Origin: Streptomyces apocyni
GTDB taxonomy: Bacteria; Actinomycetota; Actinomycetes; Streptomycetales; Streptomycetaceae
DNA length: 64,000 nucleotides
Direction of reading: 5' to 3'
Assembly (NCBI RefSeq): GCF_009739465.1
Contig: NZ_WHOM01000067.1
Span: 1 to 64,000, forward strand
Position numbers and translations under genes: made by a program. Positions within the stretch are counted from its first letter, which is position 1. Each line of letters begins with the position of its first letter. The notes beneath the pieces were generated by a model. The model worked only from the letters and a program-made list of their open reading frames with translations, made no database searches and was not told the DNA's origin. Positions 48,997 through 56,806 of this stretch are shown one piece after another.

Positions 48997-50835
48997 ATGC
49001 AGCCGCAGACGGAACAGCCGCAGCCGGAACAGCCCAAGAGTCTGGCCGTGTTCGTGGAATGGGTGGCGGAACGTTTCGCCGAGCACCCCGCCCTGCGCTT
49101 CAAGGCCCCGAAAGGCGTAGGCGCCGCGGAAGCCGCTGACGGGTGGGCCGAGGTCAGCTACGCGGAGCTTCGCGAGACCGTACGCGCCGTCGGCAGGGGT
49201 CTGATCGGCCTCGGGGTACGCCCCGATGACCGGGTGGCGATCCTCGGCGAGACCCGGCCCGAGTGGACGTATGCCCACTTCGGGGCGTTCGCGGCGGGCG
49301 CCGTGGTGGTGCCGGTCTATCCGACGGCCGGCGACGAGGAGGTGGCCTGGGTGCTCGGGGACTCCGGCGCCTCCGTGGTGATCTGCGAGAACACCGCCCA
49401 GGCCGCGAAGGTCGAGCGGCTGCGCGCCAAGCTGCCGGGCATCCGCCACATCGTGCTCATGACCGAGGCAGGCGCCAAGGACCCAGGGGACGTCTCGCCC
49501 CTAGCCCTGCGCGAGCTGCCCGACCAGGCGCCGCTTCCCGAGCTGCTGGCCCGCGCTGAGGCCCGTACGGACGACGACCTGGCCACCCTCGTCTACACCT
49601 CGGGTACCACCGGTCTGCCCAAGGGCTGCCTGATCACCCACGGCAACTTCGGCTCCGTGCGGGACGGCACCCTGAACCTGATCCCGGGCGGACCCGGCGA
49701 CCGTACCTACCTCTATCTCCCACTCGCGCATGTCATGGCCCAGCTGATCGAGTTCAAGGCGCTGCTACAGGGCGGCACGCTGGCGTACTTCGGCGGCCGG
49801 ATCGAGGACATCGTCGGTGAGCTGGCCGAGGTCGCGCCCACCCATCTGCCGTCCGTGCCGCGCCTCTTCGAGAAGGTGCACTCGGTGGTCCTGGGCCTGG
49901 CCGAGGCGGAGGCGGGCGGCCGGGAGCGGTTCGCTGAGGCGATCCGGGTCGGCGTCCGGGTCGCCGAGCTGCGCGAGCGGGGCGAGCAGCCGACCGGCGA
50001 GCTTCGCGAGGCCTTCGAGGCCGCGGACGAGAAGCTGTTCGGCCTGGTCAGGGCGGCCTTCGGCGGGCGGCTGAGGTGGGCGCTGACCGGTGCGGCGCCG
50101 ATCGCGCCGAGCACGCTGGACTTTCTGCGCGCCTGCGGCATAGCGATCTTCGAGGGATACGGAATGACCGAGTCCGGCGGGGTGATCGCGCTCAACCACC
50201 CGGGCGCGCTGCGCTACGGCTCGGTCGGACGCCCGATGCCGGGCTGCGAGGTCCAGATCGCCGAGGACGGCGAGGTACTGGCCCGGGGTGTGAACGTCTT
50301 CCCCGGCTACCACGGCAACCCCGAGGCCACGGCCGCGGCGCTGGACGCGGATGGCTGGCTGCACACGGGCGACCTGGGGTCCCTGGACGAGGACGGCTTC
50401 CTCTTCATCACCGGACGCAAAAAAGACCTGATCATCACCTCGGGTGGCAAGAACCTCGCACCGTCGCCGGTGGAGTTCGCCATCCAGCGGTCACGCTATG
50501 TCTCCCGAGCGGTGATGGTCGGTGACCACCGTCCGTATCCGGTCGCGCTGATCACGCTGGACCCGGAGGAGCTGGCGGGTCTGGCCGCCCGCGAGGGCAT
50601 CGAGCTGGGGGAGCGCCCTGGCGGGAACGCACGGGTGCGCGAGCTGGTCCAGGAGGCGGTGGACGCCGCGAACGCTGAGGTGTCCCGACCGGCCCGTATT
50701 CGGGCCTTCGAGATCCTCGACGACGATTTCAGTGTCGCGAACGGCCTGCTGACGCCAAGCATGAAGGTCCGCCGCCAGGCGGTGCTGGCCCGCTTCGCCG
50801 ACCGGGTGGAGGCCCTGTACGCGACGGGGCCCTGA
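48997..50835 (+). CDS. fadD: long-chain acyl-CoA synthetase (AMP-forming)
   Basis: A 612-residue ANL-superfamily enzyme activating fatty acids to acyl-CoA. Motifs: LATLVYTSGTTGLPKGCLIT (ATP loop), FEGYGMTESGGVIALNHPG (A5), GWLHTGDLGSLDEDGFLFIT (A7) and RKKDLIITSGGKNLAPSPVE (A8/A10 region). The VPRLFEKVHSVV segment fits the long-chain FadD group. A TAGCGT -10-like box ends seven bases before ATG 48997, and there is no ribosome site, so it is probably leaderless. Likely target of the divergent AraC regulator. Confidence 0.93.
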   Translation: MQPQTEQPQPEQPKSLAVFVEWVAERFAEHPALRFKAPKGVGAAEAADGWAEVSYAELRETVRAVGRGLIGLGVRPDDRVAILGETRPEWTYAHFGAFAAGAVVVPVYPTAGDEEVAWVLGDSGASVVICENTAQAAKVERLRAKLPGIRHIVLMTEAGAKDPGDVSPLALRELPDQAPLPELLARAEARTDDDLATLVYTSGTTGLPKGCLITHGNFGSVRDGTLNLIPGGPGDRTYLYLPLAHVMAQLIEFKALLQGGTLAYFGGRIEDIVGELAEVAPTHLPSVPRLFEKVHSVVLGLAEAEAGGRERFAEAIRVGVRVAELRERGEQPTGELREAFEAADEKLFGLVRAAFGGRLRWALTGAAPIAPSTLDFLRACGIAIFEGYGMTESGGVIALNHPGALRYGSVGRPMPGCEVQIAEDGEVLARGVNVFPGYHGNPEATAAALDADGWLHTGDLGSLDEDGFLFITGRKKDLIITSGGKNLAPSPVEFAIQRSRYVSRAVMVGDHRPYPVALITLDPEELAGLAAREGIELGERPGGNARVRELVQEAVDAANAEVSRPARIRAFEILDDDFSVANGLLTPSMKVRRQAVLARFADRVEALYATGP

Positions 50836-50878
50836 GTGGCGCTGGCGGCACTGGAACCTGAGCGGGGCTGAAGAAGGC

Positions 50879-50930
50879 AAAAAAGGCAGGAGCCCCGCTC
50901 CCTCCGCCGAGGCGGAGGGGCAGGGCTCCT
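50879..50930 (-). terminator. rho-independent terminator of the cold-shock gene
   Basis: Two-part stem (AGGAGCCC 50888-50895 with GGGCTCCT 50923-50930; CCCTCCGCC 50900-50908 with GGCGGAGGG 50911-50919). It is followed on the minus strand by a T-run (plus-strand A-run at 50879-50884). Confidence 0.85.
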
Positions 50931-50982
50931 TGGGTACTGCTATCTCACTATCCGTTCCGGATCAGAGAACCGGGATACCGGA

Positions 50983-51186
50983 TCAGGCCGGGGAGACGTT
51001 CTCCGCCTGCGGGCCCTTCGGGCCCTGCGTGACGTCGAACGTCACCGGCTGGTTCTCCTCGAGGGAGCGGAAGCCAGAGGCGTTGATCGCGGAGTAGTGG
51101 ACGAACACATCCGGGCCGCCGCCTTCCTGGGCGATGAAGCCGAAGCCCTTTTCAGCGTTGAACCACTTCACGGTTCCGGTAGCCAT
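50983..51186 (-). CDS. cold-shock domain protein (CspA family)
   Basis: A 67-residue RNA/ssDNA-binding protein: MATGTVKWFNAEKGFGFIAQ, with RNP1 (KGFGFI) and RNP2 (VFVHYS) intact, then SLEENQPVTFDVTQGPKGPQ and NVSPA. It is a full single cold-shock domain. AAGGAGG seven bases before ATG 51186 is a near-perfect ribosome site. Several such genes usually occur per Streptomyces genome, so no symbol is given. The 5' leader contains a stable hairpin (51268-51298). Confidence 0.96.
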   Translation of the reverse strand: MATGTVKWFNAEKGFGFIAQEGGGPDVFVHYSAINASGFRSLEENQPVTFDVTQGPKGPQAENVSPA

Positions 51187-51267
51187 AAAGCCCTCCTTGG
51201 GCCAAAGGGTTGCCCTGCTCCAGAACCTGCGAGTGTCAACCACTACTGCAAAAGTCTGAAAACGACG

Positions 51268-51298
51268 AGAGCCTGCGGTTACATGCTCCGCAGGCTCT
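51268..51298 (-). other. hairpin in the cold-shock gene leader
   Basis: Perfect 11-bp stem AGAGCCTGCGG / CCGCAGGCTCT (51268-51278 with 51288-51298), 9-base loop. On the minus strand it is followed by CGTCGTTTTC, 82 bases upstream of the csp start. Could be an attenuator, a processed leader or a terminator of upstream transcription. The rest of 51187-51496 holds the divergent promoters; I see nothing else. Confidence 0.55.
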
Positions 51299-51496
51299 GT
51301 ACTGCAAGGGAAACCAAACTGCAACTTGCGGCGAGCCTAGCACGCAGGTGCCTGGTGAGGGTAGAGGGCAAGATCGCGTCACTCGAATGTCTGAAAGCGG
51401 CTGCGCGAAGGTTGACGAGCCGGTGACCTGCGTCTTGACAGAGAGTGAATGGAGCCCCGGACTCGCGCCCCGGACCGTGGGAGCTAGCCTCACGAT

Positions 51497-52348
51497 GTGG
51501 ACCATTCTCCCCGCAGCCGGCCCCGCGTCGGTCACATTCAGTTTCTGAACTGCCTTCCTCTCTACTGGGGACTGGCCAGAACCGGGGCACTGCTCGACTT
51601 CGAGCTCTCCAAGGACACCCCGGAGCGGCTCAGTGAGCAGCTCGTACGGGGCGAACTGGACATCGCGCCGATCACCCTCGTGGAATTCCTCAAGCACGCC
51701 GACGACCTGGTCGCGATGCCGGACATCGCGGTGGGCTGTGACGGCCCGGTGATGTCCTGCGTCATCGTGTCGCAGCTGCCGCTGGAACGGCTTGACGGGG
51801 CGCGGGTGGCCCTCGGGTCCACTTCGCGTACGTCCGTACGCCTGGCGCAGCTGATGCTCGCCGAGCGCGTCGGCGTGACCCCCGACTACTACACGTGCCC
51901 GCCGGACCTCGGCGTGATGATGCAGGAGGCGGAGGCCGCCGTACTGATCGGGGACGCCGCGCTGCGGGCCAATCTGCACGACGGGCCGCGGCTCGGGCTC
52001 GAGGTCCATGACCTGGGGCAGATGTGGAAGGACTGGACCGGGCTTCCCTTCGTGTTCGCGGTGTGGGCGGCGCGGCGCGACTACCTGGCACGCGAGCCCG
52101 AAGTCGTCCACAAGGTGCACGAGGCGTTCCTGTCCTCGCGTGACGTGTCGCTGGCGGAGGTCGGCAAGGTCGCCGAGCAGGCGGCGCGCTGGGAGGCCTT
52201 CGACGCGGAGGTCCTGGAGCGCTACTTCACGACGCTGGACTTCCGGTTCGGCACCGAGCAGCTCGCCGGGGTGGCCGAGTTCGCCCGCCGGGTCGGCCCG
52301 ACCACCGGCTTCGACCCGCACGCGCGCGTAGAGCTGCTCGCCCGCTAA
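51497..52348 (+). CDS. mqnA: chorismate dehydratase MqnA (menaquinone, futalosine pathway)
   Basis: First pathway step: dehydrates chorismate to 3-enolpyruvylbenzoate. It has 283 residues of the MqnA/MqnD periplasmic-binding-protein fold: RVGHIQFLNCLPLYWGL, RGELDIAPITLVEFLKHADD, GSTSRTSVRLAQLML, AVLIGDAALRA and DWTGLPFVFAVWAAR. The FLNCLPLYWGL and SRTSV features favour MqnA over MqnD. GTG 51497 has a TAGCCT -10-like box six bases upstream and no ribosome site, so it is probably leaderless. It precedes mqnC. Confidence 0.93.
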   Translation: MDHSPRSRPRVGHIQFLNCLPLYWGLARTGALLDFELSKDTPERLSEQLVRGELDIAPITLVEFLKHADDLVAMPDIAVGCDGPVMSCVIVSQLPLERLDGARVALGSTSRTSVRLAQLMLAERVGVTPDYYTCPPDLGVMMQEAEAAVLIGDAALRANLHDGPRLGLEVHDLGQMWKDWTGLPFVFAVWAARRDYLAREPEVVHKVHEAFLSSRDVSLAEVGKVAEQAARWEAFDAEVLERYFTTLDFRFGTEQLAGVAEFARRVGPTTGFDPHARVELLAR

Positions 52349-52486
52349 GAGACCGGGTGACCCACGAAGGGACCGGGTGGCCCAAGGCAACCGCCCGCAG
52401 GGCCTGTCAGAGCGCTGGCGTACGCTGGATCGGTCCGCCCAGCCATGGAATCGCCCATGGCGAACCCTGCTGAAAGGGACGTCCCG

Positions 52487-53686
52487 GTGACCGAGAAGGC
52501 CGCGCTTCAGTCCGTCCTCGACCGCGCCGCCGAGGGTGGGCGGATCACGCACGAAGAGGCGCTCGACCTCTACCGCTCCGCGCCGCTGCACGCGCTCGGC
52601 GCCGCCGCCGACACGGTCCGCAAGCGGCGGTACGCGGGCACCGAGCACATCGCGACGTACATCATCGAGCGGAACATCAACTACACGAACGTCTGCGTGA
52701 CGGCGTGCAAGTTCTGCGCCTTCTACGCCCCGCCGAAGGCCGTCGACAAGGGCTGGACCCGCGACCTCGACGACATCCTGCGGCGCTGCGCCGAGACCGT
52801 CGAGCTCGGTGGCACGCAGATCATGTTCCAGGGCGGACACCACCCCGACTTCGGCGTGGAGTACTACGAGGAGCACTTCTCCGCGATCAAGAAGGAGTTC
52901 CCGCAGCTGGTCATCCACTCGCTGGGGGCCTCCGAGATCGAGCACATGGCCCGGATCTCCGGGGTGTCCGCGAAGGAGGCGATCGAGCGCATCCACGCGG
53001 CCGGGCTCGACTCCTTCGCCGGCGCGGGCGCCGAGCTGCTCCCGGCGCGGCCACGCAAGGCGATCGCGCCGCTCAAGGAGTCCGGCGAGCGCTGGCTGGA
53101 GATCATGGAGATCGCGCACGGCCTGGGCGTGGAATCCACGTCCACGATGCTGATGGGTACCGGCGAGACCAACGCCGAGCGCATCGAGCACCTGCGCATG
53201 ATCCGCGACGTACAGGACCGGACCGGCGGCTTCCGGGCCTTCATCCCGTACACGTACCAGCCCGAGAACAACCACCTCAAGGGCCGTACCCAGGCGACGA
53301 TCTTCGAGTACCTGCGCATGATCGCGATCGCCCGGCTCTTCTTCGACAACGTCGCCCACATCCAGGGCTCCTGGCTGACCACGGGCAAGGAGATCGGCCA
53401 GCTCTCGCTGCACTACGGCGCGGACGACCTGGGCTCGATCATGCTCGAGGAGAACGTGGTGTCGTCGGCCGGTGCCAAGCACCGCTCCAACCGGCTGGAG
53501 ATCATCGACCTGATCCGCCGGGCGGGCCGTGTCCCGGCCCAGCGCACCACCACGTACGAGCACATCACCGTGCACGACGACCCGGCGAACGACCCGGTCG
53601 ACGAGCGGGTGGCCTCGCACATCTCCTCCACCGCGATCGAGGGCGGCACGGCCCACCCCGAGCTGAAGCTGCTCACCACCAACTGA
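52487..53686 (+). CDS. mqnC: cyclic dehypoxanthinyl futalosine synthase MqnC (radical SAM)
   Basis: Cyclises dehypoxanthine futalosine. It has 399 residues from GTG 52487, chosen because AAAGGG lies nine bases upstream and the length then matches the family; ATG 52445 is an in-frame alternative. The radical SAM cysteines C70, C74 and C77 are in NVCVTACKFCAFYAP. Other blocks: GGTQIMFQGGHHPDFGVEYY, GLDSFAGAGAELLPARPRKA, STMLMGTGETNAERIEHL and FIPYTYQPENNHLKG. The next gene begins 37 bases on, with its own GGAGG. Confidence 0.96.
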   Translation: MTEKAALQSVLDRAAEGGRITHEEALDLYRSAPLHALGAAADTVRKRRYAGTEHIATYIIERNINYTNVCVTACKFCAFYAPPKAVDKGWTRDLDDILRRCAETVELGGTQIMFQGGHHPDFGVEYYEEHFSAIKKEFPQLVIHSLGASEIEHMARISGVSAKEAIERIHAAGLDSFAGAGAELLPARPRKAIAPLKESGERWLEIMEIAHGLGVESTSTMLMGTGETNAERIEHLRMIRDVQDRTGGFRAFIPYTYQPENNHLKGRTQATIFEYLRMIAIARLFFDNVAHIQGSWLTTGKEIGQLSLHYGADDLGSIMLEENVVSSAGAKHRSNRLEIIDLIRRAGRVPAQRTTTYEHITVHDDPANDPVDERVASHISSTAIEGGTAHPELKLLTTN

Positions 53687-53723
53687 GATCGCCGAGAGCG
53701 GTGACCCAGACTCGGAGGCCGCC

Positions 53724-54374
53724 TTGCTGACCCTGCACGCCGCGCCACTGGTCCTGCCGGTCGGCGCGGCACCGGTCCCGGACGGCGCGGTCGCCGTCGA
53801 CGGCGACCGGATCGCGGCGATCGGCCCGTACGAGGAGCTGGCCGCGGCCTATCCGCAGGCCCGCGTCCGGCGCTGGCCGGGCCTGCTCACGCCCGGTCTG
53901 CGGCAGTGGCACGCCCGCTGGCTGCTGACCCGGGCCTACCACCCCGACCCCCGCGAGGCCGACGAACTCGGCACCGAGCCGGTCACCGGCGAGGCACTGG
54001 CCAAGCTGGCGCCGGTACTGGACGAGGCCCGCTGGTCGGGCAGCGTCCGCCGAGGTTTGCAGCGGATGCTGGCACACGGCACGACCCACGTCGCCGGTTC
54101 CTTCCCCGGCCCGGTGCGCCAGGCGGTCACCCGCTCCGGGCTGACCGAGGTGTCCGCGGTCGGCGCGCCGGGTGTGCTGGTGGGCGGCCCGAGCCTGGAC
54201 CCGTTCGCCGAGGGCCACGACCTGACCGGCTCCGTACACGCCCCACTGAGCGTGGGCGCGCGGGCTGACCTGGCCGCGTTCGATGTCCCCGACGAGGCGG
54301 CGCTGGCGGAGCGTGGCGCCGCCACCTGCGTGGCCACGGTGCTCGCCGGTCGCTTGGTCCACCGCACCCGCTGA
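53724..54374 (+). CDS. degenerate amidohydrolase-like protein in the menaquinone locus
   Basis: A 216-residue protein from TTG 53724 (GGAGG five bases upstream). The N-terminus (DGAVAVDGDRIAAIGPYEEL) and C-terminus (GARADLAAFDVPDEAAL, then ATVLAGRLVHRTR) are the two halves of an amidohydrolase composite beta-domain. Between them the metal-binding HxH after PGL is replaced by LLTPGLRQWHARWLLTRAY, and most of the TIM barrel is missing. It resembles imidazolonepropionase-like proteins reduced to half size. It is probably not a metal hydrolase; a structural or ligand-binding role in the mqn pathway is possible. It follows mqnC closely and precedes menG. Confidence 0.72.
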   Translation: MLTLHAAPLVLPVGAAPVPDGAVAVDGDRIAAIGPYEELAAAYPQARVRRWPGLLTPGLRQWHARWLLTRAYHPDPREADELGTEPVTGEALAKLAPVLDEARWSGSVRRGLQRMLAHGTTHVAGSFPGPVRQAVTRSGLTEVSAVGAPGVLVGGPSLDPFAEGHDLTGSVHAPLSVGARADLAAFDVPDEAALAERGAATCVATVLAGRLVHRTR

Positions 54375-54426
54375 CTCGCACCCGCTACCCGCACCCGCTA
54401 CCCGCACCCCCTCACTCGCACCCGCT
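54363..54426. repeat. five-copy CGCACCCGCT repeat between the amidohydrolase-like gene and menG
   Basis: Copies at 54363, 54377, 54390, 54403 (one mismatch) and 54417, period 13-14 bases. The first copy encodes the last codons and stop of the upstream gene. Confidence 0.8.
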
Positions 54427-54503
54427 GACCCGCTCGCGCGGCCCGCGGCGCGGCCCCCTCCCCGGTCGCGGGGCGGCGGAGTGGCCCCTGCCACAATGGC
54501 TGG

Positions 54504-55196
54504 GTGACCCGCGCATCCTTGGACAAGCAGCCGCACGAAGTCGCCTCGATGTTCGACGACGTGGCCGAGAACTACGACCTCACGAACGACGTGCTGTCCC
54601 TCGGACAGGACCGGTTCTGGCGCAAGCAGGTCGCCAAGGCGGTGGATGCCCGGCCCGCGCAGAAGATCCTCGACCTCGCCGCGGGTACCGCCACCTCGTC
54701 GCTGCCCTTCACCCAGACCGGTGCCTACGTGGTGCCCTGTGACTTCTCGCTCGGCATGCTCCGGGTCGGAAAGCGCAACCATCCGCATCTGCCGCTGACC
54801 GCGGGTGACGCGACCCGGCTGCCCTTCCAGGACGACGTCTTCGACGCCGTCACCATCTCCTTCGGGCTGCGCAACGTCCAGCGGACAGACGCCGCGCTGC
54901 GCGAGCTGTACCGCGTGACCAAGCCCGGCGGCCGGGTCGTCATCTGCGAGTTCAGCCAGCCCACCTGGGCGCCCTTCCGCACGGTCTACACCGAGTACCT
55001 GATGCGCGCGCTGCCCCCGGTCGCGCGCGCCGTCTCCTCGAACCCGGACGCGTACGTCTATCTCGCCGAGTCGATCCGCAGCTGGCCCGACCAGCCCGCG
55101 CTCGCCCGCATGCTGCGGGAGGCGGGTTGGTCGAAGGTCGCCTGGCGCAATCTGACCGGTGGTGTGGTCGCACTGCACCGGGGCTTCAAGGCCTGA
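54504..55196 (+). CDS. menG: demethylmenaquinone methyltransferase
   Basis: SAM-dependent C-methyltransferase for the last step of menaquinone synthesis (UbiE/MenG family). It has 230 residues: MFDDVAENYDLTNDVLSLGQ, the SAM loop LDLAAGTATSSLPF, RLPFQDDVFDAVTISFGLRN and TKPGGRVVICEFSQP, ending VALHRGFKA. GTG 54504 has CACAAT ending six bases upstream and no ribosome site, so it is probably leaderless. It lies between the amidohydrolase-like gene and glutaminase. Confidence 0.94.
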   Translation: MTRASLDKQPHEVASMFDDVAENYDLTNDVLSLGQDRFWRKQVAKAVDARPAQKILDLAAGTATSSLPFTQTGAYVVPCDFSLGMLRVGKRNHPHLPLTAGDATRLPFQDDVFDAVTISFGLRNVQRTDAALRELYRVTKPGGRVVICEFSQPTWAPFRTVYTEYLMRALPPVARAVSSNPDAYVYLAESIRSWPDQPALARMLREAGWSKVAWRNLTGGVVALHRGFKA

Positions 55197-55206
55197 GGCC
55201 CGGCTC

Positions 55207-56118
55207 GTGAACTACCAGCACGTCCTGGAACAGATCGCGGACGACGTCGCGGCCACCCCTGGCCGCGGCCGGTCCGCCGACTACATCCCCGCGTTGGCCT
55301 CCGTCGACCCGAGCCGCTTCGGCATAGCGCTCGCGGACACCGACGGGAAGGTCTACGGCGTGGGGGAGTGGCGTACGCCGTTCTCCGCGCAGTCGATCAC
55401 CAAGGTGTTCACGCTCGCCCTGGTCCTGGCCCAGGACGGGCCGACCCTGTGGGAGCAGGTGGGCCGGGAGCCGTCCGGCAATCCGTTCAACTCCCTGGTG
55501 CAGCTGGAGTACGAGAACGGCATTCCGCGCAATCCCTTCATCAACGCGGGCGCGTTGGTCGTCACCGACCGGCTGCAGACGCTCACCGGCGACGCCAGTG
55601 AGGACCTGCTGGATTTCCTGCGGGCCGAGAGCGGCAACCCGGACCTCGGCTTCGACATAGAGGTCGCCGCGTCCGAGTCCGCGCACGGCGACCGCAACGC
55701 GGCGCTGGCCCACTTCATGGCCTCGTACGGGAACATCCGGCACCCCGTGCCGACCTTGCTCGACCACTACTTCCGGCAGTGCTCGATCGAGATGAGCTGC
55801 GCCGACCTCGCCCTGGCCGGTGGCTTCCTGGCCCGGCACGGTGTCCGCGCGGACGGCGGCAGGCTGCTGAGCCGTAGCGAGGCCAAGCAGATCAACGCGG
55901 TGATGATGACCTGCGGGACGTATGACGCGGCGGGCGACTTCGCCCACCGGGTCGGGCTGCCGGGCAAGAGCGGGGTCGGCGGTGGCATCCTCGCGGTGCT
56001 GCCGGGCAAGGGCACGCTGTGCGTGTGGAGTCCGGGGCTCGACGAGCGGGGCAACTCGGTCGCCGGAGTCGCGGCGCTCGACCGCTTCACGACGCTCACG
56101 GGCCTCTCCGTATTCTGA
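55207..56118 (+). CDS. glsA: glutaminase
   Basis: Serine-dependent glutaminase with a beta-lactamase-like fold, hydrolysing glutamine to glutamate and ammonia. It has 303 residues. The catalytic pair is S63-x-x-K66 in TPFSAQSITKVFTLAL. Family blocks are REPSGNPFNSLVQLEYENGI, NPFINAGALVVTD, IRHPVPTLLDHYFRQCSIEM and LPGKSGVGGGILAVLPGKG. GTG 55207 is ten bases after the menG stop, with TGAGG upstream, so the two are probably co-transcribed. No link to menaquinone chemistry is known. Confidence 0.95.
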   Translation: MNYQHVLEQIADDVAATPGRGRSADYIPALASVDPSRFGIALADTDGKVYGVGEWRTPFSAQSITKVFTLALVLAQDGPTLWEQVGREPSGNPFNSLVQLEYENGIPRNPFINAGALVVTDRLQTLTGDASEDLLDFLRAESGNPDLGFDIEVAASESAHGDRNAALAHFMASYGNIRHPVPTLLDHYFRQCSIEMSCADLALAGGFLARHGVRADGGRLLSRSEAKQINAVMMTCGTYDAAGDFAHRVGLPGKSGVGGGILAVLPGKGTLCVWSPGLDERGNSVAGVAALDRFTTLTGLSVF

Positions 56119-56193
56119 CCGCCGCGCCGCGCCCCGCCACGACAGCTCTGGGCGTGGCCGGGCGCGGCTACCGGGCGGCCAGGGCGGGCCCGG

Positions 56194-56706
56194 TTACCGG
56201 CCCAGGGCGAGCCGGAAGCAGTGCCCTTCCGTCTCCCGGCCCGGTATCGCGAAGGTCTCCGCGTGGCGCATGCCCAGCCGTCGCGTCACCGCGACGGACC
56301 GCGTGTTGCCCGGGTTGACCATCGCGACCACCTCCGCCACCCCGGCCGCCCGCAGCCGCTCCAGCGTCGCGCGCGCGGCCGTCGTCGCGTAGCCGCGGCC
56401 CCACGCGCGGCGCGCGAGCCGCCAGCCGATCTCGATCTCGCCCACCGGGCCCCAGTCATGCGGCCAGTGCTGGGCGCCGGTGAACCCCAGGACCTGGTCG
56501 TCCTCGTCCAGTACCGTCCAGAAACAGAAGCCGTGTTCGGCGTCGTGCTTGCGCTGCCGGGCCGTCAGTTCCTGGTACGCGGACAGCTCGGCCGGTGCGC
56601 CGCCGTGGAACTCCATGACCTCGCGGTCGGCGAAGACCTCGTGCCAGGCGTAGGCGTCCTCGTCCGTGGGGACGCGCAGCCGGAGGTCAGGAGGTGTGGG
56701 AGTCAT
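56194..56706 (-). CDS. GNAT-family acetyltransferase (RimJ/RimL type)
   Basis: A 170-residue GNAT of the RimJ/RimL group: VFADREVMEFHGGAP, VLGFTGAQHWPHDW, EIEIGWRLARRAWGRGYATT (acetyl-CoA motif) and VAMVNPGNTRSVAVTRRLGM. The C-terminus GREGHCFRLALGR-like end is typical. Substrate unknown. ATG 56706 has no convincing ribosome site; the frame extends upstream to 56874 but this part overlaps the menJ-like gene start. It is divergent from that gene. Confidence 0.88.
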   Translation of the reverse strand: MTPTPPDLRLRVPTDEDAYAWHEVFADREVMEFHGGAPAELSAYQELTARQRKHDAEHGFCFWTVLDEDDQVLGFTGAQHWPHDWGPVGEIEIGWRLARRAWGRGYATTAARATLERLRAAGVAEVVAMVNPGNTRSVAVTRRLGMRHAETFAIPGRETEGHCFRLALGR

Positions 56707-56806
56707 CTGAGGCAGCCCTTCGGGTTCGTGATCAACACACCCCCATAGACTGCACACGTCCAGTGCCTTCGGCACGCAAATTCTCAAGACCGGGGGAGAT
56801 CCCGCC

